Source: an uncultured Saprospiraceae bacterium (GTDB lineage: Bacteria > Bacteroidota > Bacteroidia > Chitinophagales > Saprospiraceae). Taken from it: a stretch of 46,744 nt of DNA. The translations under genes and the position numbers were made by a program. Where the stretch lies: contig CALDGQ010000113.1 of assembly GCA_937941765.1 (NCBI GenBank), positions 1-46,744 on the forward strand. Direction: 5' to 3'. Below, one piece after another: positions 1-9,291 of the stretch. The notes under the pieces are model-generated. The model saw nothing but the letters and a program-made list of their open reading frames with translations, was not told where the DNA came from and made no database searches. Position 1 is the first letter of the stretch. Each line of letters starts with the position of its first letter.

Positions 1-190
1 GTAGAAGTTGAGTACGCGAGTATACACGTATATTAACGAATTTCATGCTTAATTGTCCACGTACTCTACTTCGACATTCGATATTCTGCGATTGGATATT
101 CTGCGGTTCAGTTTCCGAAAGCATATTCGCACAGTCTGACGTGTGCCCCGCGTAACACCCGTTAACCGTTAACCGTCTGCCGTTCACCGT
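1..190. repeat. Dispersed palindromic repeat, copy 1 (half seen)
   Basis: This stretch matches 10445-10620 closely, starting from the same words (gtagaagttgagtacgcgag, then attctgcggttcagtttccg, then agcatattcgca and agtctg). The match begins exactly at base 1, so the left arm of the element probably lies outside the window. The right end is made of short words such as cgttaacc and cgttcaccgt, and it stops just before the stop codon of the membrane-protein gene. No coding capacity is evident. Confidence 0.8.
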
Positions 191-194
191 TATC

Positions 195-704
195 TCAACC
201 TATATACATCCGCAACAAAATAGCTACAATGACTAGGCATCTCGCCAAAATATTTCTATAAAATAAACTTTTTCGATTGTCTCGAATATTGAAAAGCATA
301 AACAAAATACAAACTGCAGAGAATCCCATTCCCATGAACATAAAAATTGGAATGTATTCGTCAACATAATACCAATAAAGAGATTTAGAAATTAAAAGTC
401 CAATACTGATTGAGAAGAAAATTCCACTGATAACTGACATGAATATTTCCCACTTTGTAAAAATGGAAACTTTAAAAACATACCAAGAAAAAAACAAATA
501 GATTGCAATTGCCATCGTTCCACCAGCAGTCAATAAATACGTCCAGTTGGAATTACCAAAATACCTTAATGCAACCGCTCCACCAATTAATAGAATAGGA
601 ATTAATTCCAAAATAAATCGGACTTTACTTCCTGTCTCCTCCTCCACATCAATCCTCTTTTGAATTTGATCTTCGTCTAATGGTGCATTTTTGATATTGG
701 TCAT
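195..704 (-). CDS. Small integral membrane protein, function unknown
   Basis: A 169-residue protein with a polar, acidic N-terminus (about residues 1-28) followed by four or five hydrophobic segments (roughly 30-48, 54-73, 86-106, 115-138 and 150-168). I recognise no family motif and assign no function. Its start lies 6 bases after the stop of the upstream rRNA methylase gene on the same strand, so the two are probably co-transcribed. The last codons abut the dispersed repeat at 1-190. Confidence 0.75.
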   Translation of the reverse strand: MTNIKNAPLDEDQIQKRIDVEEETGSKVRFILELIPILLIGGAVALRYFGNSNWTYLLTAGGTMAIAIYLFFSWYVFKVSIFTKWEIFMSVISGIFFSISIGLLISKSLYWYYVDEYIPIFMFMGMGFSAVCILFMLFNIRDNRKSLFYRNILARCLVIVAILLRMYIG

Positions 705-710
705 TTATTA

Positions 711-1469
711 TCAGGTTGTATTGTTAGGTGCATTATTAATCGCTGCACAGATAATACCTGTGGCGATGGCAGCATTTAAAGATTCAGCTTGACTATCCGA
801 AGCGGCGGGTATCGAAATTTTAAAATCGAGTTGCTGTTGAATTAATTTGTCAATTCCTTTGGATTCATTTCCAACAACAATTAAGGCAGGCTTTTCTATT
901 TTCGTTTTGAATACATTAGTTCCTTCTAAAACTGTTCCATAGACTTTTCCTTTATATGCATTGACCACATTATCAAAAGATTGAGTTTTCAAAGCAATTC
1001 TAAAAACAGATCCCATGGATGATTGAATTACTTTTGGAGAGAAAATTTCTACGCATTCTGGAGCGCAAATCACTTGATCCATCCCAAACCAATCTGCAAT
1101 TCTAATTATGGTGCCCATATTTCCTGGGTTTTTTATATTATCCAAATACAAGGAAAAACCGGTTTGAACTGCTGCTTTTTTTTCAAATTGTTTGGCTACA
1201 ATTAGCACGGGACTGGGATTTTTCAATGCTGTAATCCGTTCCATGTCCTTTTCTGTGATCAGCTCACATTGCTCACCAAAAGTAAATAGATGTTTTTGAT
1301 TGGTTTGAATCCAAGCTTCTGTAGCATAAATATGTTCAACAATTTCTGGCTTGAAGTTCAACAGTTCCAATGCAATTTTGTGTCCTTCTGTTATAAAAAC
1401 ATTAAACTTCTGTCTAAATTTTTTTTGATGTAAGGAACGAACATATTTTATAGTATTTTTGGAAATCAT
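711..1469 (-). CDS. TrmH/SpoU-family RNA 2'-O-methyltransferase
   Basis: This protein probably methylates a ribose 2'-OH in rRNA or tRNA using S-adenosylmethionine, in the cytoplasm. All three SPOUT motifs are visible: NPGNMGTIIRIADWFG near residue 115, IVVGNESKGID near 197 and the SLNAAIA motif near 230. An N-terminal substrate-binding region precedes them. The 252-residue length fits the family. The exact target nucleotide cannot be read from the sequence. The gene is divergent from the TamL-like gene with only 28 bases between the two start codons, so promoters must overlap coding sequence. Confidence 0.9.
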   Translation of the reverse strand: MISKNTIKYVRSLHQKKFRQKFNVFITEGHKIALELLNFKPEIVEHIYATEAWIQTNQKHLFTFGEQCELITEKDMERITALKNPSPVLIVAKQFEKKAAVQTGFSLYLDNIKNPGNMGTIIRIADWFGMDQVICAPECVEIFSPKVIQSSMGSVFRIALKTQSFDNVVNAYKGKVYGTVLEGTNVFKTKIEKPALIVVGNESKGIDKLIQQQLDFKISIPAASDSQAESLNAAIATGIICAAINNAPNNTT

Positions 1470-1497
1470 AGCCGATAATAAACCGTTCTTAAATTAA

Positions 1498-3903
1498 ATG
1501 TATTCTAGAAAACCGCACCATAACAGTCTGATATTATTATTGATCTTGTTTTCAGTAATCTTTTTACTTCCTGCGTGTAATACTAATAAATATTTGGAAG
1601 ATGGGGAGACCTATGTCCATAAAAACAATATTATTTTAAATGCAGAACAAAGGATTAAAGGAAAAGGAAACTTGAAAGATGAATTAGCGACGTTATATAA
1701 ACAACGTCCTAACAAAAGATTTCTAAAAATAACTCGATCCAAGCTTTGGTTTTATTACAAGACGGATGAACCTCAGGATACGTCCAGAATGGATAGATTG
1801 TACAAGAAATTCTTTGCAGAAAAACCACAAATCTATAATGAGCAATTGACCGAAGAAACCGCAGAAAATATGAAGTATTTTTTGCGAAATAAAGGATATC
1901 ATGATGCAGAAGTTAGTTATACCGCCAATCATCGAGCACACACATCTATCGTCGATTATCATGTTGATCTCAAAAATCTTTATACAATTGATACCATCAA
2001 ATTTCATTCTGACAATCCGAATATTTTGTCGTTGCTGAATAAAAATCATGAAACGAGTTATCTAAAATCTGGTGAAAATGTAGATGGAAAATTGTATGAT
2101 CTCGAGGTGAATCGTATTACGGATTTATTGCGTAATGAAGGATATGCTTACTTTATTCCAAATTACGTCGGAGGCTTAGAAGGTGATAGTACCAACTACA
2201 AAGTAAATGCATTGTTAAGTGTTTTGATTGGAGAAGATGTAGCGGCTCAACAAACTTACAACATTAAAGACATTTTGGTCTACCCCAAATATTATCCAGG
2301 AGAAGATAACACAGAAACTGCGGATACCATTATTAATGGAATCAAATACATCCATAAAGGAAGTGATTCGGGCGTCAGATATAGTGCATTAGAAGAAGCG
2401 ATTTATTTCAAACTTGGAGATTTGTATAAACAGAATGATTTTGATGCAACTACCAAACGTTTCAATGAATTGGGTGTTTACAAATTTGTTTCTATAAAAT
2501 TTGAACCAGATGAATTAGAAACGAATAAGTTGAATGTAAAAATAATGTTAACTCCTTCTAAAAAATACGTCATCGGTTATAATGTAGATTTAAATAACTC
2601 TAGATACGCTTTAGATGATGTCACGTTGATAGGTACTGGTGTGAGTTTCAATTTGCGTAATAGAAATCTACGTCGTAGTGCTGGACTTATGATTAATAAT
2701 ATTGAAATCGGAACGGAAGTCAACCCTTTTAGTGCAACACAAGATAGTTCTCAATTTTTCAATACAGTAGATATTAAATTAGAGTCTGATTTTTTAATTC
2801 CACGTTTTGTTGACCCTTTGAAAATTTGGAGAGGGATGAATCGAATCAATTTAGTTTCGGACAAATTTTACAAAGTATTGCAAGAAAATGCGACTACAAA
2901 AATATCTGCGAGTTATAATTATTTAGCACAATTTCAATTTAGGTCTCACAATTTATTTAACGCCAATTTCTTAGGTTATTCTTTAAACTTGCGATCGGGA
3001 CATCAATTATCTTTAAATCATTTTGGTGTCAATTATTTTAGTCCGAAAACAGAAGCAAGATTCGACACTATTCTTTTGAACAATACGTTTTTGAAAGAAA
3101 GTTTCGGACGTCAGTTTTTCACTGGTATTTTGTTGAAAGATTTTACATACACCTATAGTGCACCTACTGACGGTTTGAGTCCTCCTTTCTATTTTAGAGC
3201 CTCGGTAGAACAGTCAGGTGCTGAAGTTGGATTGTTGAATTTAGCGATTAATGGGTTAGACAAACCTTTTCAAATACAATATACTGACAATGCAACTGGA
3301 TTGTTAGATACTATTTTGTTTTATCATTATATTAATCTTGACATTGAAGCCCGGCGTTTTTATAAAATTGGTTTAAATCAGCAATTTGCAATGCGTGCTA
3401 ACATTGGAATTGCACGACCTTTTCGCCCTTCTGAAGAAGTCCCTTATGTAAAACAGTTCTTTGTTGGTGGACCAACTTCTATTCGAGCTTGGAGAATTAG
3501 AGAATTAGGTCCGGGAAGCTATGTAGATCCTGATGTTGCGAATACATTTTCTTATTATCAAACTGGTGATTTCAAAATGGAATTCAATTTGGAATATCGT
3601 TTTCCTATTTATTGGTATTTTGAAGGCGCTTTATTTTTAGATGCTGGAAATATATTTACTTTTGATGACAGCGATCGACCTGGTTCAAAATTAGATGGAA
3701 ATTTTATCAACAAAATGGCAGTAGGCGCTGGTTATGGCCTTCGTTTCAATATTCAATATTTTATTCTACGTTTTGATATGGGTATGAAAATGAGATTACC
3801 TTATCCTGATGAAAATGGAAAACATTGGCAGATGAGAAATTGGAAAAACGAAAGGTTAATTGATATTACAAATTTCAATTTGGCGATTGGATATCCGTTT
3901 TAA
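1498..3903 (+). CDS. tamL: Omp85-family outer membrane protein, TamL-like lipoprotein
   Basis: This protein of 801 residues is an outer membrane assembly or translocation protein of the BamA/TamA superfamily. The N-terminus is a signal peptide ending in a lipobox (LLPAC, Cys27), which is typical of the TamL form found in Bacteroidota. POTRA-like repeats fill about residues 30-380. The C-terminal half is a beta-barrel with the conserved loop-6 region near residue 655 (FFVGGPTSIRAW, where BamA has an RGF/RGY motif). The protein ends in an aromatic residue (GYPF), as expected for a barrel. No tamB is adjacent. The start chosen is the only ATG that gives a complete signal peptide. Confidence 0.88.
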   Translation: MYSRKPHHNSLILLLILFSVIFLLPACNTNKYLEDGETYVHKNNIILNAEQRIKGKGNLKDELATLYKQRPNKRFLKITRSKLWFYYKTDEPQDTSRMDRLYKKFFAEKPQIYNEQLTEETAENMKYFLRNKGYHDAEVSYTANHRAHTSIVDYHVDLKNLYTIDTIKFHSDNPNILSLLNKNHETSYLKSGENVDGKLYDLEVNRITDLLRNEGYAYFIPNYVGGLEGDSTNYKVNALLSVLIGEDVAAQQTYNIKDILVYPKYYPGEDNTETADTIINGIKYIHKGSDSGVRYSALEEAIYFKLGDLYKQNDFDATTKRFNELGVYKFVSIKFEPDELETNKLNVKIMLTPSKKYVIGYNVDLNNSRYALDDVTLIGTGVSFNLRNRNLRRSAGLMINNIEIGTEVNPFSATQDSSQFFNTVDIKLESDFLIPRFVDPLKIWRGMNRINLVSDKFYKVLQENATTKISASYNYLAQFQFRSHNLFNANFLGYSLNLRSGHQLSLNHFGVNYFSPKTEARFDTILLNNTFLKESFGRQFFTGILLKDFTYTYSAPTDGLSPPFYFRASVEQSGAEVGLLNLAINGLDKPFQIQYTDNATGLLDTILFYHYINLDIEARRFYKIGLNQQFAMRANIGIARPFRPSEEVPYVKQFFVGGPTSIRAWRIRELGPGSYVDPDVANTFSYYQTGDFKMEFNLEYRFPIYWYFEGALFLDAGNIFTFDDSDRPGSKLDGNFINKMAVGAGYGLRFNIQYFILRFDMGMKMRLPYPDENGKHWQMRNWKNERLIDITNFNLAIGYPF

Positions 3904-3904
3904 A

Positions 3905-4060
3905 GTTCAGTTCGGGCGATCTTTAGTCGCCCTTAGAGTAGGTTCTATCAATAATCTAAAAAAGGCGACTGAAGTCGCCTGACCAGTTCCGGCGATCTTC
4001 TGTCGCCGTTAGAGTAGGTTCATTCTAAACTTTTCATTAGGCGACTGAAGTCGCCTGAAC
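3905..4060. repeat. REP-like palindrome array, two tandem units
   Basis: Two units follow one another. Each has a palindromic word ggcgatcttYWgtcgcc, then about 40 bases, then ggcgactgaagtcgcctga. The arms are self-complementary and also complementary to each other. The word agagtaggttc recurs in both units. A related single unit lies at 29891-29970. The array sits between the convergent ends of the TamL and endonuclease III genes and could also act as a hairpin transcription barrier. Confidence 0.85.
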
Positions 4061-4069
4061 AAGAAAGCA

Positions 4070-4705
4070 CTACCTTTTCATATGCTTCCGTCCATATTCC
4101 TTACAAATAGGACAATCCTCCACAACATGCCCACGAGCAGGACAATATTCTCGACCATAAAAAATAATCCGCAAATGTAACTGATTCCATTCTTCTCTTG
4201 GGAATACTTTTTTCAAATCCTTTTCTGTTTTCTCAACGCTTTTATCTGTACTTAGCATCCATCTATAGGCCAATCGATGAATATGCGTATCTACTGGGAA
4301 AGCCGGAACTCCGAATGCTTGCGACATCACAACAGAAGCTGTTTTGTGCCCAACTCCTGGAAGCGCCTCCAAGTCTTCGAATGTATTTGGAACTTCTCCA
4401 TTGTGTTTATCTAACAATATATTTGACAAATTCCAAATGGCCTTTGATTTTTGAGGAGAAAGTCCACATGGTTTGATGATTTCTCGAATTTCTTCGATAG
4501 ATAACTTGATCATATCCGTTGGATTATCCGCTTTCGCAAATAAAGATGGAGTGACAATATTGACTCGCTTATCGGTACACTGTGCTGATAATAGGACCGC
4601 AATCAACAAGGTGTATTCATCCGTATGGTCAAGTGGAATTGGTGTTTCAGGATAAAGATCTTTTAGGATAATTGCGATTTTATCAGCTCTCTCTTGTCTA
4701 GTCAT
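4070..4705 (-). CDS. nth: Endonuclease III (base excision repair glycosylase/lyase)
   Basis: DNA glycosylase with AP-lyase activity that removes oxidised pyrimidines. The helix-hairpin-helix (LPGVGHKTA) supplies the catalytic Lys121, and Asp139 lies in the VDTHIHRL motif, so both key residues are present. Length is 211 residues, usual for the family. The C-terminal iron-sulfur region is atypical: I find only Cys188, Cys198 and Cys201, where the classical enzyme has four cysteines spaced C-x6-C-x2-C-x5-C. I believe a similar degenerate tail occurs in other Bacteroidota, but I could not check this. The gene lies 9 bases downstream of the acyl-CoA reductase gene on the same strand, so it is probably part of an rluD-luxC-nth transcript. 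Confidence 0.93.
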   Translation of the reverse strand: MTRQERADKIAIILKDLYPETPIPLDHTDEYTLLIAVLLSAQCTDKRVNIVTPSLFAKADNPTDMIKLSIEEIREIIKPCGLSPQKSKAIWNLSNILLDKHNGEVPNTFEDLEALPGVGHKTASVVMSQAFGVPAFPVDTHIHRLAYRWMLSTDKSVEKTEKDLKKVFPREEWNQLHLRIIFYGREYCPARGHVVEDCPICKEYGRKHMKR

Positions 4706-4714
4706 TTAGGGAAA

Positions 4715-5731
4715 TTATAAAGTCAACAAAAATTCAATCGAGTCCACTCCATCTGCATAATCCATCAAACCTGGTTTTTGAGCTTGTCCAAAATTAAAAT
4801 TGGAGACATCTTCAAATTTTGAATTGGAAACTACACATTGGATTTCATTTTGGTCTTCTGTCAATCTTTTCTGAAGGTCTAGTTTATTGTCATAAAATTC
4901 GTAATGCAAACTTGCAATTCTAGAATGAAGAGATTTATCTTCCACCAACAAGATACAGCCATTGTTTAAATGATATCGTTGATTCAAGATATAAAGCGTA
5001 AAATTGTAGTCGAAATTATTTTTGTACTTATTGTGATTGGCTAAGTCGTTAAATTTATGAGTCGTCTCCATAAACAAATCGAAATTGTAATCTTTCGGAA
5101 CAAAAATTTTGGAAACATTGCGACAACCTAAACCAAAGTAATTAAAAATATCCTTTCCTAATTCAAAAATTTCATCCGCTGTTTCTTTACCATCCAACAC
5201 ACCAACTGCGGTTCTATTCTTTCTAATGATATTCGGATATTTTCCAAAATAAGCTTCAAAATATCGTGCGGTATTATTACTTCCAGTGGCAATCACTCCA
5301 TCAAAATCCTTTAGTCTTTCAACAAAAGTCACCCGATCTTTCATTCGATTGTCTTTTGCTGTCATCACTTCAATTAGATGTGGAAGCACAAATTGATCTT
5401 TATCAGAAATTTTTATTTTTGAAAAATGTCCTGTTAGAAAAACAGCAACAACATCATGAAAACCTACTAATGGGATGTTGCCTGCCAGAATTAAACCGAT
5501 TGATTTACCACCATCAGTTTTATCAAAATCATAGGCAGCTACCCATTCTTCTAATTTATCTCTTTGAAGAAAAGAGGTAGTAAGCGCTTTTATTGCTTTG
5601 TTGTAATTCTCATTAGTAAACCAAGGATTGTGATGATAACTTTTCCTCAGCAAGGTTTCCAATTGCTCATTATTGGTTTGCAAATATTCACCTAAATATA
5701 CCAACAAGTCAATTCTTTCAGCTAAAGTCAT
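4715..5731 (-). CDS. Acyl-CoA reductase (LuxC-like)
   Basis: 338 residues matching the LuxC/acyl-CoA reductase family, which reduces fatty acyl-CoA (or acyl-enzyme) to aldehyde with NADPH. The motif FGLGCRNVSK contains the likely catalytic Cys203. A glycine-containing segment LAGNIPLVGFHDV lies near residues 82-94, and the conserved IIRKNRTAVGVLDG stretch near 168-181. No luciferase (luxAB) or luxDE gene is nearby, so bioluminescence is not suggested. In this phylum such genes are usually orphan and the physiological substrate is unclear. It lies 3 bases after the stop of the pseudouridine synthase gene, so translational coupling is likely. Confidence 0.85.
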   Translation of the reverse strand: MTLAERIDLLVYLGEYLQTNNEQLETLLRKSYHHNPWFTNENYNKAIKALTTSFLQRDKLEEWVAAYDFDKTDGGKSIGLILAGNIPLVGFHDVVAVFLTGHFSKIKISDKDQFVLPHLIEVMTAKDNRMKDRVTFVERLKDFDGVIATGSNNTARYFEAYFGKYPNIIRKNRTAVGVLDGKETADEIFELGKDIFNYFGLGCRNVSKIFVPKDYNFDLFMETTHKFNDLANHNKYKNNFDYNFTLYILNQRYHLNNGCILLVEDKSLHSRIASLHYEFYDNKLDLQKRLTEDQNEIQCVVSNSKFEDVSNFNFGQAQKPGLMDYADGVDSIEFLLTL

Positions 5732-5734
5732 GGG

Positions 5735-6790
5735 TTACATTAAAGTTTTTCTTCCTTCTAAATAACTTCTCCACTTGTTTAACAATTCCTCAAAATTATC
5801 TGGCCGTGGACATTCAAATTCCATTCTTTTACCTGTAGTTGGATGTTCGAAGCCAATCATTTTAGCATGTAAAACGTGATGCGGAACTATTTTAAAGGAA
5901 TTGGCAACAAACTGTTTGTATTTGGTAAATACGGTCCCCTTTACCACTTTATCACCACCATATTTATCATCATTGAACACTGGATTTCCCATATGCTTCA
6001 TGTGTACACGTATCTGATGTGTACGTCCTGTTTCCAAAACACATTCAACTAAACTAACATAATACAAACGTTCTAGTACTTTAAAATGCGTAATCGCATG
6101 TTTTCCATGTTCTCCATCTTCAAATATTGCTTGCTTCAATCGATGACCTGGATGTCGGCCGATATGACCTTCAATTGTACCTTCATCATTATCCAATTCT
6201 CCCCAAATCAATGCTTCATATTTTCGATCAATGGTGTGGTCAAAAAACTGCTTTGCCAAATGCGTCATCGCTTCTTTTGTTTTGGCCACCAACATTAGAC
6301 CTGTTGTGTTCTTATCAATTCTGTGAACAATACCAGCACGACTAGCGACATTTCCATCTTTGACAGGTAATTCTGCATTATCAAAATAAAATTTCAATGC
6401 GTTCACCAACGTTCCTGTATAATTTCCAACACCTGGATGCACCACCAGACCAGCTGGTTTGTAAACAACCATCAAATCATCATCTTCATATCGGATATCT
6501 AAAGGTATATCTTCTCCAACCACCACATGAGGATCTCGCGGCTCTTCCGGAAAACGGATGGTTATAACATCATTTGGATTGACTTTGTAGTTGGCCTTAA
6601 TCGTTTTTTCATTAACGAGTACCGCTCCTTCCTTAATCGCAGTTTGAATCCGATTCCTGGAAGCTTTCAGCAATTTTGATTGCAAGAATTTATCTATCCT
6701 AAAAGGCGACTGCCCAGGATCGACCACTATTCGATGATGTTCAAATAGCTGTTTTGAAGTTCCCTTATTTTCGTTATCGTTTGATTCCAT
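5735..6790 (-). CDS. rluD: RluA/RluD-family 23S rRNA pseudouridine synthase
   Basis: Converts uridines in RNA to pseudouridine. An S4 RNA-binding domain occupies about residues 28-80 (FRIDKFLQSKLLKASRNRIQ), followed by the catalytic domain with the HRID motif (Asp159 as nucleophile in GIVHRIDKNTTGLML). The arrangement matches RluD, which modifies helix 69 of 23S rRNA in E. coli, although RluA-family specificity cannot be proved from sequence. It is the first gene of a tight three-gene minus-strand set with the acyl-CoA reductase and nth. Upstream, 6791-6973 contains no gene. Confidence 0.9.
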   Translation of the reverse strand: MESNDNENKGTSKQLFEHHRIVVDPGQSPFRIDKFLQSKLLKASRNRIQTAIKEGAVLVNEKTIKANYKVNPNDVITIRFPEEPRDPHVVVGEDIPLDIRYEDDDLMVVYKPAGLVVHPGVGNYTGTLVNALKFYFDNAELPVKDGNVASRAGIVHRIDKNTTGLMLVAKTKEAMTHLAKQFFDHTIDRKYEALIWGELDNDEGTIEGHIGRHPGHRLKQAIFEDGEHGKHAITHFKVLERLYYVSLVECVLETGRTHQIRVHMKHMGNPVFNDDKYGGDKVVKGTVFTKYKQFVANSFKIVPHHVLHAKMIGFEHPTTGKRMEFECPRPDNFEELLNKWRSYLEGRKTLM

Positions 6791-6973
6791 TTCCGTCTTC
6801 TCAGTTGTGGGTGCGAATCTACGGAATTTAGTAGTTAGTATCTAGTACTTAGTACATAGACTGATTCGGGATCTGAAAAAATCCAGAAAACAACAATTAC
6901 AATGAGAATTTTCGCAATTTTGTTGAAATAGTATCAATACTATCAACTTACTATTAATTACTAGAATAAAATT

Positions 6974-8170
6974 ATGTCAAAAAAATTAGGATTTGGTTCT
7001 CTTTGCGTCCATGAAATAGCAGATGAAAAAACAACTAAGCCACATCAACTCCCGATTTACGCTACTTCTTCCTTTGAATTTGAAAATATAGATCAAGGAA
7101 TTGATATTTTTTCAGGAAAAGAAAAGGGTCATGTTTATGGTCGATATGCCAATCCAACCATTGATACCGTTGCTAAGAAATTGGCGATGCTGGAAACTTA
7201 TGGCAGTGATATCGAAGCCAGTGCGATTATGACCAGTTCTGGCATGTCTGCCATCTCGACGGTATTATTAGGTTTGTTGGACAAAGGAGATAAAATATTG
7301 TCGCAAGGAAATTTATATGGTGGGACTACAGAGTTATTGTTGAAAATTCTCCAACCTAAAGGAATTGAAACCATACTCACCAATCTTCAATATTTGGACA
7401 ATGTAGAAACCCATTTAAAAGAACATCCAGAAATAAAAGTGTTGTATTTTGAAACGCCTGCCAATCCAACTTTGGCATGTTTAGATATTGAAGAATTAGC
7501 AAAATTGGGTAAAAAATATAACTGCCTAACAGTTGTTGACAATACTTTTCCAACATCTTATTTACAAAAACCTTTATTATTCGGTTGTGATTTCGTGATT
7601 CATTCCACCACCAAATATTTGAATGGACATGGAAATTCAATCGCTGGTGTCATCATTGGAAAAGATCCAGAAAGAATGCATAATCAAGTATGGAAAGCTA
7701 TGAAATTATTGGGTACCAATAGTAGTCCCTTTGAAGCATGGTTGGTCAATAATGGATTGAAAACTTTGGAATTAAGAATGGACCGACACTGTGCCAATGC
7801 GATGGCGATCGCAGAATACCTACATCTTCATCCACGTGTGGAAGTTGTTAATTATCCAGGTCTTCAATCACATCCTGACCACCATATTGCTAAGAAACAA
7901 ATGAGTGCTTTTGGTGGCATGTTAAGTTTTGAATTAAAAGGAGGTTTGCAAACAGGAATTGATTTTATGAATCGAATCAAATTATGCGTTTTGGCACCAA
8001 CCCTAGGTGATGTGGATACGTTAATCTTACATCCAGCATCCAGTTCCCATGTCAATATTCCAAAAGAAATACGAGAAAGAAATGGAATAACAGATGGTTT
8101 AGTTCGACTTTCAGTTGGTATTGAAAATGTGGAAGACTTAATTCATGACCTTGAACAAGCAATGGGATAA
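6974..8170 (+). CDS. Trans-sulfuration PLP enzyme (cystathionine/methionine lyase or synthase type)
   Basis: A 398-residue enzyme of the Cys/Met metabolism PLP family (MetB, MetC, methionine gamma-lyase, O-acetylhomoserine sulfhydrylase). The cofactor lysine is Lys214 in HSTTKYLNGHG. YGRYANPT near residues 55-62 and the SSGMSAISTVLL segment are typical of the fold. Canonical methionine gamma-lyase has an active-site Cys in its LYGCT motif, but here the equivalent reads LYGGT. I therefore leave the exact activity open among cystathionine gamma-lyase, gamma-synthase or methionine lyase. No other methionine-pathway gene is adjacent. Confidence 0.9.
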   Translation: MSKKLGFGSLCVHEIADEKTTKPHQLPIYATSSFEFENIDQGIDIFSGKEKGHVYGRYANPTIDTVAKKLAMLETYGSDIEASAIMTSSGMSAISTVLLGLLDKGDKILSQGNLYGGTTELLLKILQPKGIETILTNLQYLDNVETHLKEHPEIKVLYFETPANPTLACLDIEELAKLGKKYNCLTVVDNTFPTSYLQKPLLFGCDFVIHSTTKYLNGHGNSIAGVIIGKDPERMHNQVWKAMKLLGTNSSPFEAWLVNNGLKTLELRMDRHCANAMAIAEYLHLHPRVEVVNYPGLQSHPDHHIAKKQMSAFGGMLSFELKGGLQTGIDFMNRIKLCVLAPTLGDVDTLILHPASSSHVNIPKEIRERNGITDGLVRLSVGIENVEDLIHDLEQAMG

Positions 8171-8299
8171 CATCAGAATTGTTGGTTAGTTTACAATTTG
8201 AATTTTTATAAAACAAAGATTTAGACTTATAAGAAAATTTTAACTTAAGTGGCTCTTTAAATTCATATCTTAGAGTGTTTCACTTTAAAAAAATACATT

Positions 8300-9274
8300 A
8301 TGAAAAAAATATTACTCCTTTTTACCTTGTTCAGTTTTACAATAAGTAGTTATGCACAGAGTCCAATAATACTCAGCATTAAACACAAATTAGGAACTGA
8401 AAACTACTCACCTATCACAACTTCTACTGCTGAATTAGGTTATGAATTTAATGCTAAAAGAATTCAGTATTACATTTCGAATATCAAGTTGATTCATGAT
8501 GGCGGAATGGAAACTTTGATTGATGAACATTTCTTGATTGATGCTGCACATGATTTTATCGGCCATTTAGGGAATCCAGATATCAATACTTTTGAAGGAA
8601 TTAAATATTCAATTGGAGTTGACGAATCTTTGAATCATTTGGATCCAACTACCTATGACATGGATCATCCATTGGCACCACAAAATCCAAATATGCATTG
8701 GGGTTGGACCTCTGGTTACAAATTTGCAGTCATAGAAGGTGCAGCTGGTGACGGACTTGTTAGTGATTATGAAATCCATGGACTTGGAGATGATAATTAT
8801 TTTGAAACCAATCCAGAAATTAATTGGTATTATCAAACTCAAACTTCATTTGCGCCAATCGTTATTGATATTCATGCAGATTATATCAATGCACTAAAAG
8901 GGATTGATACGTCTAATGGATTGATTGAACATGGGTTTAATGATGAAGCTAGAGATTTACTAGTAAATTTCCGTGACAATATATTTGGTCCTGGTGATGG
9001 TTCACCACTTTCAAACGAGACTATAATTGATAACAATGTATTAACAATCACGCCAAATCCAGCATCTCAATATACGAGAATCGAATTAAAGGATTATGAT
9101 GGGGATTTCACGATGCAACTTAGAGATTTTACTGGAAAGAAAATACTATCTAAAACAATGCAATCACGTGATCAATATTTGGATTTATCTACTTTTGCAA
9201 ATGGCATTTATTTCGTTCAACTTTTTGAAGCAGGTGACTTGATTGCCACTCAAAAATTAGTTGTTACAAAATAA
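8300..9274 (+). CDS. MbnP-like secreted protein with T9SS type A sorting domain
   Basis: 324 residues: signal peptide 1-20 ending SYAQ, an MbnP-like domain about 22-235, and a T9SS type A C-terminal sorting domain from about 246 (ITPNPASQ, then GIYFVQLF near the end). Typical MbnP features are the YYISNIKLI strand and the MHWGWTSGYKF segment with Trp134 and Trp136. In the characterised MbnP family a tryptophan is oxidised to kynurenine by the di-haem partner MbnH, creating a copper site. The next gene, 17 bases downstream, is such a di-haem enzyme. Copper binding here is inferred from family and context, not shown. The T9SS tail predicts export across the outer membrane or anchoring on the cell surface. 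Confidence 0.82.
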   Translation: MKKILLLFTLFSFTISSYAQSPIILSIKHKLGTENYSPITTSTAELGYEFNAKRIQYYISNIKLIHDGGMETLIDEHFLIDAAHDFIGHLGNPDINTFEGIKYSIGVDESLNHLDPTTYDMDHPLAPQNPNMHWGWTSGYKFAVIEGAAGDGLVSDYEIHGLGDDNYFETNPEINWYYQTQTSFAPIVIDIHADYINALKGIDTSNGLIEHGFNDEARDLLVNFRDNIFGPGDGSPLSNETIIDNNVLTITPNPASQYTRIELKDYDGDFTMQLRDFTGKKILSKTMQSRDQYLDLSTFANGIYFVQLFEAGDLIATQKLVVTK

Positions 9275-9291
9275 AAGTAAGTAATCCACCT

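Noticed and set aside
4715..5731. A lux-type bioluminescence cluster, suggested by the LuxC-like reductase
   Set aside because: No luciferase or luxD/luxE genes are present; neighbours are rRNA modification and DNA repair genes.
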